7,056 bases of DNA from an uncultured Chloroflexota bacterium. GTDB taxonomy: Bacteria > Chloroflexota > Dehalococcoidia > UBA3495. Numbering within the stretch: position 1 is the stretch's first letter; each line of letters opens with the position of its first letter. This document shows, piece after piece, positions 1 through 6,087 of this stretch. Made by a program: the position numbers and the translations under genes. The stretch is taken from positions 1 to 7,056 of the forward strand of contig CAJXEF010000106.1 of assembly GCA_913052545.1 (NCBI GenBank). The letters are read 5' to 3'. The notes below the pieces were generated by a model. It was not told the DNA's origin, did not search any database, and was given only the letters and a program-made list of their open reading frames with translations.

Positions 1-476
1 CCTGAATTCGTAAGAGGATGCGAGGCGCTTTCCCAGGCTTCTGAAACGTCTGCAAGGAAACCTTCACCTCGGGTTGAGGAATCGGTCAATTCTTCGTCGC
101 CACGGTCTCCGTAATAACCCACTGCGCTTGCCATAATTACTTTTAGTGGAGGGTTATCCAGTGTTGTTAAAGCTGTCACAAGGCTCTTGGTGCTGTCCAC
201 TCGACTCTGAAGTATTTGAAGCTTTTTGCTTTTTGTCCACCGACCTTTTATTGGCTCCCCAATCAAATGGACTATAGCGTCCGAAGCATTAAGACTTTCA
301 AACGGGAAGGAATCCGAATTAGAATCCCACTGATATATTTCAACATCTGGCGGAAAAACCTTGGTTGCCTTTGAACTGTTTCGGGTAAGTACAGCTACCG
401 AATCCCCATTGGCAACCAGCTTGGCCACCAAGTTTCTGCCGATGAGTCCAGTGGCTCCTGTGACTACAATCCTCAT
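1..476 (-). CDS. TIGR01777-family NAD(P)-binding epimerase-like protein (partial, 3' part outside window)
   Basis: I read 158 codons on the minus strand from an ATG at 476-474; the frame stays open to the window edge, so about half of a usual 300-residue protein is present. The start is supported by AAAGG about 4 nt upstream. Visible motifs: the Rossmann dinucleotide loop GATGLIG (residues 7-13), the family signature HLIGEP (70-75) followed by GRW and an SRV segment (78-93), and ASAVGYYGDRGDE (116-128), which carries the SDR tyrosine. This order is typical of TIGR01777 (YfcH / SDR39U1-like) atypical short-chain dehydrogenases; their substrate is unknown. It lies 60 nt downstream of the RudS-like gene on the same strand and is probably its operon partner. 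By recall, members recur in LitR/CarH light-induced clusters of other bacteria. Family assignment is firm; biochemical function is not known. Confidence 0.9.
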   Translation of the reverse strand, partial: MRIVVTGATGLIGRNLVAKLVANGDSVAVLTRNSSKATKVFPPDVEIYQWDSNSDSFPFESLNASDAIVHLIGEPIKGRWTKSKKLQILQSRVDSTKSLVTALTTLDNPPLKVIMASAVGYYGDRGDEELTDSSTRGEGFLADVSEAWESASHPLTNS

Positions 477-536
477 ATATCCTTTCTTCTTTAGACGACC
501 TATAACCCTAATCAGTCATGGGACTTAGCATATAAA
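477..536. promoter_or_regulatory. 60-nt spacer between rudS-like and TIGR01777 genes with a TAGAC site
   Basis: It contains TTAGACGACC (491-500), a 10-mer that recurs at 5981-5990 in the heliorhodopsin leader, and TTAGCATA (525-532), the complement of TATGCTAA at 5937-5944. The AAAGG ribosome site of the TIGR01777 gene overlaps its left end. No convincing promoter or terminator is seen, so read-through from rudS is plausible. Confidence 0.3.
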
Positions 537-1517
537 TTAAACGTGGTTACGCAACATGAGCTCTTGTGGATATGGGTTCAGATAAGTCTGCTGCCTAACC
601 CATGCAGGAACCGGATGTCGGTTTAAGTGATGGCGCAAAAGAGTAATCGGTACCACCAGGGGTATCAGCTCTAGGCGATACTGATCAATCACTTCAACCA
701 TTTCGCGCTTGTCGTGGCTATCTAAGTAGTTCTTCAGGTATCCCATAATGTGCTGGAGTACATTCGCATGTTTACGGCTAGTAGAGATTTTGCTCAACGT
801 TTCCATAAACAGCTGGCCATACTGAGGTATTAAATCGTGTATAGCACCGCGACCCGATTCCGCGACGAGTTGCCCTAACTGCTTTTGGGCACGGGGGTCG
901 TGCGCCATTATTGACAGTTTATGAGATGCGTGGAATGCAACTAAATCACTAGCCTTTGGATTACAAGAAATTAGTCCACCAAAGCGCTGGTATGCAAATA
1001 CTTTACCGATAAAATTCTCTCTGAGCTTTGGATCGCGTAACCGTCCTTCTTCTTCTACCGGCAACATAGGAAACCGGTTAACTAATTGTCCCGCGAATAA
1101 TCCTCTCCCGTTCCTCGATGCAGGTCCATCACCTTTATAAACCCTAGTCCTAAAAAGCCCACAACTCGGAGAATCTTTTTTGAGAATATACCCGTGGAGA
1201 CCAGAGTCTTTAAGTTCCTCTAGGCGACCGGCGGACCATTTCTTCATTACTTCGGTGTAATCAGTTCCAGACTTTGGAGCAACCAACCTTGGGTTTTCGG
1301 ATTCTCCCACCAACCTTATGTTTTCTCGAGGTATTCCCATGCCGACTTCTACTTCTGGACAAACGGGTACCCACTGCACGTAGCGTCCGAGAGTACTTAG
1401 TAATAAATCATCTCTGACATGTCCACCGTTGTAGCGTACTTCTTGCCCTAAAAGACAAGAACTTACTCCCAATCTAATCGGTCCTGGTGCCTGGAAAGGC
1501 AGTGTTTTTGAGGTCAT
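537..1517 (-). CDS. rudS: RudS-like tRNA 4-thiouridine desulfidase (DUF523/TudS + DUF1722/YbgA fusion)
   Basis: 326 residues with an ATG start and a weak AAAGAG about 6 nt upstream. The N-terminal half (about 15-155) is DUF523/TudS: SSCLLG with C21, PVCPEVEVGMG with C53, and KKDSPSCG with C119. These three cysteines are the expected [4Fe-4S] ligands, leaving one iron free to take sulfur. The C-terminal half (about 165-320) is DUF1722/YbgA: ENFIGKVFAYQRF (167-179), a FHASHKL block and a QTYLNPYP segment near the end. From family knowledge, TudS desulfurates 2-thiouracil and the DUF523-DUF1722 fusion RudS converts 4-thiouridine in tRNA back to uridine in the cytoplasm. Because s4U absorbs near-UV, this fits a light response. 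It lies 37 nt downstream of the B12-XRE regulator and 60 nt before the TIGR01777 gene, so an operon is likely. Both domains look intact. Domain calls are firm; the tRNA substrate is inferred by homology. Confidence 0.92.
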   Translation of the reverse strand: MTSKTLPFQAPGPIRLGVSSCLLGQEVRYNGGHVRDDLLLSTLGRYVQWVPVCPEVEVGMGIPRENIRLVGESENPRLVAPKSGTDYTEVMKKWSAGRLEELKDSGLHGYILKKDSPSCGLFRTRVYKGDGPASRNGRGLFAGQLVNRFPMLPVEEEGRLRDPKLRENFIGKVFAYQRFGGLISCNPKASDLVAFHASHKLSIMAHDPRAQKQLGQLVAESGRGAIHDLIPQYGQLFMETLSKISTSRKHANVLQHIMGYLKNYLDSHDKREMVEVIDQYRLELIPLVVPITLLRHHLNRHPVPAWVRQQTYLNPYPQELMLRNHV

Positions 1518-1554
1518 TATTTACTCTTTGTTGCCAAGTTAGTCTGTCTAAATA

Positions 1555-2448
1555 TCATCTACGATCTCTTTGTGATAGCAGTTGTCCTAGCTCCACTCCG
1601 AGACCATCCGCCAATTTGACTATCGCGCCTAACGTTAAGTTCTGCTTGCCATGTTCCACTGCGCTAATATAAGTACGGTCGAGATCAGCGGAATCAGCCA
1701 GTTGCTGCTGGTTCCAGCCAAGGCCTTTGCGGATTTCTTGTACTTTTCGGCCCATGTTTTGGAGGTGATCATTTAGCGATACCGGTTCTTTGGCTATACC
1801 AATTAAACGGCGTCCCTCAAGTAGCGCGTCAGTAAGGTTTTGTGCAACGGCATCCGCTCCCATCTCCATGGCTAAGTCAGGAGTGTCTCCTAATGCCGTT
1901 CCTCCCAGTAGTATTTTAGGAGGGTTAGCTAGCGTAGCCAGAGATCCGACTGTCCATTCCAATCTTGGTAAGCTATCTGCATTTGTTGTAGATATAGCCA
2001 CCAGGTCGATACTGCGCCGACGTACAAGTTCCACCAGATCAGGGCCTGGAGTAGATGCGCCTAGGAAGTCAACGTCCCAACCGTCAGCCAAGAAAAAATC
2101 TGCAACCATTCTCGCCCCAATAAAATGCGAATCTCCTTCGACGGTGGTAACAGCTACTCTGAACCCTAGCTTTGAGTTCGGGAAAATCTGGGACCGTAGT
2201 TTATTCATCTGGTCTAAAGTTATCTGAGTGGCCAAATGTTCTTGAGCTACGTTGACCTTACCATCATGCCATGCCTGGCCTAGGTCGATCTGAGTCGGTA
2301 CTAGTATGCTCATATATATATCGAACATACCGAATCCTTGTTTCAACCCTTCTTCAACTACAAGCCCTGCGGATGTCGCTTCTCCAATCAATACTGCATC
2401 TAAATATCGCTGTTTCAGCCGCAATAAAGAATTATAAGATTCAATCAA
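1555..2448 (-). CDS. CarH-like cobalamin-binding photoreceptor candidate with C-terminal XRE HTH
   Basis: 297 residues. The start codon is TTG (2448-2446), supported by GGAG 6 nt upstream. Residues 1-90 form the helical B12 cap and contain W60-H61 followed by E70-H71. This is the Wx9EH pattern of CarH/LitR photoreceptors, including the histidine next to Trp that becomes an upper ligand after photolysis in CarH. Residues 95-220 form the Rossmann B12-binding domain: DSHFIG (106-111, H108 the likely lower axial ligand), then 41 residues, STT (153-155), then 26 residues, GG (182-183), exactly the family spacing, with Thr in place of Leu in SxL. Residues 235-291 are a canonical XRE/Cro-C1 HTH (QQQLADSADLDRTYISAVEHGK). 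It probably binds adenosylcobalamin and controls DNA binding by light. It is first in a probable operon with rudS and the TIGR01777 gene. Domains are clear; light sensing is inferred from motif conservation. Confidence 0.93.
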   Translation of the reverse strand: MIESYNSLLRLKQRYLDAVLIGEATSAGLVVEEGLKQGFGMFDIYMSILVPTQIDLGQAWHDGKVNVAQEHLATQITLDQMNKLRSQIFPNSKLGFRVAVTTVEGDSHFIGARMVADFFLADGWDVDFLGASTPGPDLVELVRRRSIDLVAISTTNADSLPRLEWTVGSLATLANPPKILLGGTALGDTPDLAMEMGADAVAQNLTDALLEGRRLIGIAKEPVSLNDHLQNMGRKVQEIRKGLGWNQQQLADSADLDRTYISAVEHGKQNLTLGAIVKLADGLGVELGQLLSQRDRR

Positions 2449-2612
2449 AAGACACTCCAGTTAACACCATTATAATATCGAAAATACTAAACACTTATTG
2501 TCTATTTGACTAATATTATACTATCTTGCTATCCCTAAAAGATAAATTCAAGCCTAATGGTGAAAATTTTCGAGTTACTACGTCTAATGAAATAGACAGT
2601 CAGTCAAAAGGT
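2449..2612. promoter_or_regulatory. 164-nt control region upstream of the B12-XRE regulator
   Basis: AT-rich. On the minus strand it has two perfect TATAAT boxes (2520-2515 and 2474-2469), neither with a strong -35, and the GGAG ribosome site of the TTG start. Three TAGAC sites lie here: 2504-2500 minus, just downstream of the first TATAAT, and the pair GTCTA/TAGAC (2582-2586 and 2593-2597), which forms a 16-bp inverted repeat with a 6-nt spacer. A perfect GAAAATTTTC palindrome is at 2562-2571. No clear terminator for the SDR gene is seen. The arrangement suggests autoregulation. Confidence 0.45.
2582..2597. promoter_or_regulatory. Inverted repeat of the TAGAC motif, candidate operator
   Basis: GTCTA (2582-2586), 6-nt spacer ATGAAA, TAGAC (2593-2597). 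It is the only place in the window where two copies of the non-coding-enriched TAGAC motif face each other at short range, about 135 nt upstream of the B12-XRE start codon. As RNA it is only a weak 5-bp hairpin, which favours a DNA-site reading. Confidence 0.4.
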
Positions 2613-4073
2613 TTAAACTTTGCGAGACTGTCTGGCGATGCTTCGAATCATGCCTGCGAAGATTAGCGTGTGCAGCGGATACAGGAAATACCAATACAAC
2701 ATGCCGGGCAGGCCAATTGGGTCGAATACAGCGGTCTGTGTAACTAATGAACCGCCTTCGGTTTCTTCTACGACAAATTCGAGCCAAGCTCGTCCAGGAA
2801 CTTTCATCTCAGCTTCTAGGAGAAGCTTCTCGCCGGGTTCATATGCCACGACCCTCCACCAGTCAACGGTGTCCCCGATTCTCAGTGATTCGGGGTCTCG
2901 GCGTCCTCGGCGAATTCCGACTCCGCCTACCATTAGGTCAATCAACCCACGTGCCCTCCAAAGCCAGTTGCCAAAATACCAACCAGTCTTTCCACCGATG
3001 CGACGGATTGGTTTGAAAGCTTGGCACGGAGGCACATCAACCTTTACCTTCCGTGAGTCGAAAAGCCTAGCACCAAGCCTTACACCGCCTAGTTCGCCAG
3101 ACGGGCCCGAGGATGACTGTGCATCTGACCAGCGGGTCTGAGCAAATTCCTGATCTTCGTTTCGCAGGGCATCTGCGATAGCCTTCGATACCCCCATGGG
3201 ACTGAATCCAAAAATCGTCGGGTCAACAGAGTTTTGGACTACGGTGGGTAAACGAATACTGTCAATCAACTTTCGACCAACTCGGGCATACACTGGAGTG
3301 ATTAACCCCAGCCAAAGACTAGATAGGCGTGGTGATAAAACTGGCACAGGCACCATTAGCCGTTTGAGGCCTCGTTGCCTGGCGTACTCTTCCATAAGAC
3401 CTCGGTAAGAAATGACATCATGTCCGCCGATTTCAAATATTTGGTCACCTTCAATGTTACTGGACGTGGCTTCAGCCAAGTAAACAAGGACATCTCTCAG
3501 CGCAATCGGTTGCGCTTCTGTCGAAACCCAGCGAGGAATGATCATCACCGGAAGCCTTTCTACAAGACTCCTAACCAATTCGAATGATAGGCTGCCCGAT
3601 CCTATGATTATGGAAGCTTGGAACTCAAGTACCTGTATATCAGAGGCCCTTAATATTTCCCCAACTTCTCTGCGGCTCCTCATATGGGGTGAAGCGGGAT
3701 ACTTTTCGGAACAAAGGCCTCCTAGATAGATGATTCGGGAAACTCCAGCTCTTTCAGCAGCCTCGCAGAAATTTCTTGCAGCCTGTCTATCCTCGTCCTC
3801 GAACTCTCCTTTGGTCCCCATTGAGTGGACCAAATAGTACGCAGTGTGTACATCTTCCATCGCAGGCAACAGACTTTCGAGGTCCAATAGATCGCCTTTT
3901 ACTACCTCTGTGTTCGAACCGGCCCACTCTTGAAGGTACTCTGGCCGGCGGGCTAAACAACGCACGTTGTAACCTTTTCCCTCAAGAGCTCTCAGGAGCC
4001 TCCCACCGACATAACCTGTAGCACCGGTGAGGAGGATCCTAGGGTGTATCGAAGTTGTCTTAGCTTGTGGCAA
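2613..4073 (-). CDS. NAD(P)-binding SDR-family protein with C-terminal DUF2867
   Basis: About 486 residues. I prefer the TTG start at 4073 because AAAGAGG lies 6 nt upstream (4086-4080). A GTG in frame at 4091 would add six residues but has no Shine-Dalgarno sequence. The N-terminal part (about 10-280) is an atypical SDR: dinucleotide loop TGATGYVGG near residue 16, CLARRPE after strand 2, KGDLLD after strand 3, and YLVHSMG and YLGGLC further on. The C-terminal part (about 335-485) is DUF2867: GWYFGNWLWRARGLID, the WWRV segment, and a YWYFLYPLHTLIF stretch that could touch the membrane. This two-domain form is common in bacteria but its substrate is unknown. It overlaps the end of the zinc-ribbon gene by 14 nt, suggesting translational coupling. 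By recall, relatives recur near photolyase and carotenoid genes. Family is firm, reaction unknown. Confidence 0.9.
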   Translation of the reverse strand: MPQAKTTSIHPRILLTGATGYVGGRLLRALEGKGYNVRCLARRPEYLQEWAGSNTEVVKGDLLDLESLLPAMEDVHTAYYLVHSMGTKGEFEDEDRQAARNFCEAAERAGVSRIIYLGGLCSEKYPASPHMRSRREVGEILRASDIQVLEFQASIIIGSGSLSFELVRSLVERLPVMIIPRWVSTEAQPIALRDVLVYLAEATSSNIEGDQIFEIGGHDVISYRGLMEEYARQRGLKRLMVPVPVLSPRLSSLWLGLITPVYARVGRKLIDSIRLPTVVQNSVDPTIFGFSPMGVSKAIADALRNEDQEFAQTRWSDAQSSSGPSGELGGVRLGARLFDSRKVKVDVPPCQAFKPIRRIGGKTGWYFGNWLWRARGLIDLMVGGVGIRRGRRDPESLRIGDTVDWWRVVAYEPGEKLLLEAEMKVPGRAWLEFVVEETEGGSLVTQTAVFDPIGLPGMLYWYFLYPLHTLIFAGMIRSIARQSRKV

Positions 4074-4242
4074 CGGTATCCTCTTTGACACGGATAACTT
4101 TTCTGGGAACCTTACTGTTTAATTCTGATGCGATCGCATCCTTAATCAGTCCGCATTGGACGCAAGAAAAGAACGGTCCATACTGGTCCTCACGGAACAC
4201 CAGGTCTCCGCGGCATTTTGGACAATTTTTGAGACGTATCAT
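4060..4242 (-). CDS. Small zinc-ribbon protein
   Basis: 60 residues starting MIRLKNCPKC. Two CxxC pairs, C7-C10 and C27-C30, separated by 16 residues with a Tyr-Gly and two Phe, form a zinc-ribbon knuckle; the rest is a short basic tail. Three in-frame ATGs exist (4266, 4251, 4242). I chose 4242 because AAGGAG lies 11 nt upstream, whereas 4251 is only 2 nt from it and 4266 has no Shine-Dalgarno sequence; small zinc ribbons of this type, as I recall them, also begin close to the first cysteine pair. The gene overlaps the SDR/DUF2867 gene by 14 nt, so the two are probably co-expressed. Function is unknown: it could be a nucleic-acid-binding or redox/metal-sensing adaptor. The protein is real by motif and context; the start is uncertain. 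Confidence 0.8.
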   Translation of the reverse strand: MIRLKNCPKCRGDLVFREDQYGPFFSCVQCGLIKDAIASELNSKVPRKVIRVKEDTVATS

Positions 4243-4286
4243 CCGAAACATGTCTCCTTGATACATTTTATTAATAAACTAAGTTA

Positions 4287-4315
4287 CTTATATGTGTTTT
4301 CGATGAAGTTCTAAA
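4287..4315 (-). promoter_or_regulatory. Candidate promoter of the zinc-ribbon/SDR operon
   Basis: On the minus strand TTTAGA (4315-4310, 4/6 match to -35), a 17-nt spacer and TATAAG (4292-4287, 5/6 match to -10). Transcription would start near 4280, giving a leader of about 38 nt to the preferred ATG at 4242, which contains its AAGGAG. No TAGAC motif occurs in this 89-nt gap. Confidence 0.4.
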
Positions 4316-4355
4316 CCTGATTTATCTGGTCGAATTTTGCCAGCGTTTGAGTGAC

Positions 4356-5453
4356 TCAGTGGCTTAGATGAGCTAAACCCGACTTGTCGTAAATGAGTAC
4401 CGGGAGATCGGTGTGTTCCCGCAGAATTTTCATTGTGTAACCTTTGATTCGATCGATCAGCCCAGGTGTTACGAGGCTGTCTGGTATCACGATCATGTCG
4501 ATATTCTCCCGTTCAGCCCATTCAGCGAGATGTCCAAATCCGTGACCTGTGGGCAATATGGCACCGCTTTCTTCACCTAAATCTTTGAGGCCATTTAACT
4601 GTTCGGCTAAATAACGGCGACCGAATCTCGTTAGTTCTTTCGTATTCAATGCTCTTTTCATTTCCTTCTCGTGGGCTTGGGAAGGATATGGTGAGACAAG
4701 ATAAGATGCTGCCGACAAGTCATAGAGCAATATAGAGGCAGATTTTTTGGAAGCGAATTCCGCAATATCTCTCCTCATGATCCCAAGTTCAGCTTGTTTG
4801 CCGTCATCGGTTACCATCATCATGCGTCTAACGGGGAACTTAAGCTCTTTAGCAAGTTGATCCATCGACATACCCAATTTAGGTCCATGTCTGCGCCGTA
4901 CTCGTTCTAATATAGCTATAGCCGCATCGACGACCCTCCCGTCGGTCGATATGAATCCTTGGAACTCTTTTCCGTCGACTGAGATACCTCCTTTACCAAA
5001 CATATCTGGTGGAGAGGTTTCCCATCCTATGAAAAGGATAGGCGTAGGGGAAAGAGTGACTAGGTACCATTGGTTCTCAAATGCCTTTACATCGAGGTCA
5101 AGATCCACCCATTGTTCTGTCACGTCTGACAATGCCTGCTCCTCCCCTCCGTGCCCGAATCCTACTACGCGAACGCCTGAGGCTTGTAGCCTGCTATAGC
5201 GATCAAGTTCATTTGCAAGTTTTTCGCCACGTTGGAAGCCCACATAGAGGGTAGAATCTGAATTATCTGATAAAGATGCATTTTCGATTTCTCGAGTGAT
5301 CCGCAACATCTCCTTACCGGATTCGAGGAACCGGAAACCCTCGATCGGAGAAGAAGTGTTCCGTCGTAATTCTTCATCTAATCTGATTATGAAACCTTCG
5401 ACGCCTGAAGGGTCTTGTGCTGTGATGTCCGCCTCTAAAACAGTCCATTCCAT
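4356..5453 (-). CDS. DICT sensory domain fused to a universal-stress-protein-like domain
   Basis: 365 residues, with an ATG start and AGGAG about 7 nt upstream. Residues about 35-185 match the DICT domain: TLYVGFQRGEKL (68-79), YSRLQASGVRVVGFG (86-100), VDLDLD (116-121), NQWYLVTLSP (127-136), FIGWE (141-145) and FQGFISTDGRVVDAAIAIL (164-182). DICT domains occur with diguanylate cyclases, two-component proteins and MerR regulators, and have been proposed to take part in light sensing. Residues about 208-358 look like a UspA-fold alpha/beta domain: RRMMMVTDDG at strand 1, a helix ending KKSASILLYDLS at strand 2, HLAEWAERENIDMIVIPDSL (308-327), then ILREHTDLPVLIYD (343-356). No clear nucleotide-binding G-2x-G-9x-G motif is visible. 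No transmembrane segment or HTH is seen. It lies between DUF378 and the zinc-ribbon gene. The DICT call is strong; the USP-like call rests on fold pattern. Confidence 0.85.
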   Translation of the reverse strand: MEWTVLEADITAQDPSGVEGFIIRLDEELRRNTSSPIEGFRFLESGKEMLRITREIENASLSDNSDSTLYVGFQRGEKLANELDRYSRLQASGVRVVGFGHGGEEQALSDVTEQWVDLDLDVKAFENQWYLVTLSPTPILFIGWETSPPDMFGKGGISVDGKEFQGFISTDGRVVDAAIAILERVRRRHGPKLGMSMDQLAKELKFPVRRMMMVTDDGKQAELGIMRRDIAEFASKKSASILLYDLSAASYLVSPYPSQAHEKEMKRALNTKELTRFGRRYLAEQLNGLKDLGEESGAILPTGHGFGHLAEWAERENIDMIVIPDSLVTPGLIDRIKGYTMKILREHTDLPVLIYDKSGLAHLSH

Positions 5454-5516
5454 GATTTTCTCCTATTCAATAAATACAAGCTTTTAGAATCTCGATGTTG
5501 TTTGTTCGTCTGAGGA

Positions 5517-5565
5517 GCCCAGGCTACGGTCCTCCAGAGTTCGTTGCAGCCTGAGCGCCCTTTTT
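5517..5565 (+). terminator. Stem-loop between DUF378 and the DICT gene
   Basis: GCCCAGGCT (5517-5525) pairs with AGCCTGAGC (5548-5556) over 9 bp with one mismatch or wobble, around a 22-nt loop. The T-run (5561-5565) follows on the plus strand only, where no gene reads through, while the DUF378 transcript on the minus strand meets the hairpin without a T-tract. It may partly separate DUF378 from the DICT gene, but the orientation argues against a simple terminator. Confidence 0.3.
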
Positions 5566-5576
5566 GAAAAATTAAC

Positions 5577-5780
5577 TTATATTTGAGTGATGGCGGTGGC
5601 CGCTACGACCCCTGCTGCAGCGACGATGACGTAGATGGTTCGGGATAATAGATTTACCTTGCCGAAGCTGTTCCCACCTGTGATGAAAGCAACAAGGTCG
5701 AATTTAAACAGCCCAACCAACCCCCAGTTCAGTGCGCCAACCGCTGCCAAGATAATTCCTATAATTTGAACGGTCTCCAT
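5577..5780 (-). CDS. DUF378 family small membrane protein
   Basis: 67 residues, an ATG start with a strong purine-rich AGAGGAGAGG about 8 nt upstream. Two hydrophobic helices are visible: residues about 5-25 with the family signature GALNWGLVGLF (15-25), and residues about 46-64 after a SRTIY motif (46-50); FDLVAFITGG lies between them. This is the DUF378 (YuzA-like) pattern at its usual full length. It is an integral membrane protein of unknown function. It is divergent from the heliorhodopsin gene and shares its 364-nt intergenic region; 123 nt separate it from the downstream DICT gene, with a stem-loop between. Confidence 0.92.
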   Translation of the reverse strand: METVQIIGIILAAVGALNWGLVGLFKFDLVAFITGGNSFGKVNLLSRTIYVIVAAAGVVAATAITQI

Positions 5781-5831
5781 GTTCGTTACCTCTCCTCTTT
5801 GGTTTATTTCTACGGACTAGACTCTTTTCTC

Positions 5832-5852
5832 GGTTCAAGTAATATTTGAGCC
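5832..5852. promoter_or_regulatory. Imperfect palindrome, possible operator
   Basis: GGTTCAA (5832-5838) and TTGAGCC (5846-5852) are inverted arms of 7 bp with one mismatch, separated by 7 nt. The size suits a dimeric HTH regulator. It lies 52 nt upstream of the DUF378 start and 54 nt upstream of the heliorhodopsin -35. No second copy was noticed in the window. Confidence 0.3.
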
Positions 5853-5905
5853 AAATTGACTTGGGTATGTACCGAACTTAGTCCTCTTCCGTAACAGTTG
5901 CCGTG

Positions 5906-5934
5906 TTGACTATTAACAACTTACTGTCTAAGAT
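5906..5934 (+). promoter_or_regulatory. Candidate sigma70-type promoter of heliorhodopsin
   Basis: TTGACT (5906-5911, 5/6 match to -35 consensus), a 17-nt spacer, then TAAGAT (5929-5934, 4/6 match to -10). It would start transcription near 5941 and give a leader of about 200 nt. A minus-strand TAGACAG site (5924-5930) overlaps the -10, where a bound regulator would block polymerase. A perfect TATAAT lies at 5947-5952 but lacks a good -35. Confidence 0.5.
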
Positions 5935-5992
5935 ATTATGCTAATATATAATGATATGTCAATCTTATACTACATGAAAATTAGACGACCAA

Positions 5993-6013
5993 ATCTAGGC
6001 TTATATCTAGGCT
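5993..6013 (+). repeat. 9-nt direct repeat in the heliorhodopsin leader
   Basis: ATCTAGGCT occurs at 5993-6001 and again at 6005-6013, a period of 12 nt, just downstream of the candidate promoter. It could be a direct-repeat operator or part of leader RNA structure. Confidence 0.6.
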
Positions 6014-6018
6014 CAGTG

Positions 6019-6087
6019 TGGAAGATGGAAAACCGGAGAGTTTTGAGGTGAACTTCCAAAAAACATATCGGGAGACCGGTTGATATG
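6019..6087 (+). promoter_or_regulatory. Structured 5' leader of heliorhodopsin (two stem-loops)
   Basis: Stem-loop one: outer arms TGGAAG (6019-6024) and CTTCCA (6053-6058), inner arms AAAAC (6029-6033) and GTTTT (6040-6044) around a CGGAGA loop. Stem-loop two: CATATC (6064-6069) and GATATG (6082-6087) around a 12-nt loop GGGAGACCGGTT. An alternative pairing AACCGG (6031-6036) with CCGGTT (6076-6081) would join the two. The ATG of a possible leader ORF forms the end of stem two and a purine-rich GGGAG sits in its loop. Confidence 0.35.

Noticed and set aside
1790..2227. 145-codon open frame on the plus strand
   Set aside because: Antisense to the well-conserved B12-binding domain; low-complexity Ser/Arg composition and no motif.
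2620..3141. 173-codon open frame on the plus strand
   Set aside because: It is antisense to the SDR/DUF2867 gene, shows no recognisable domain and is Ser/Pro/Arg-rich as expected for a shadow frame.
4348..4358. Perfect 11-bp palindrome TGAGTGACTCA
   Set aside because: Overlaps the last codons and stop of the DICT gene; no second copy and no position relative to a promoter that suggests an operator.
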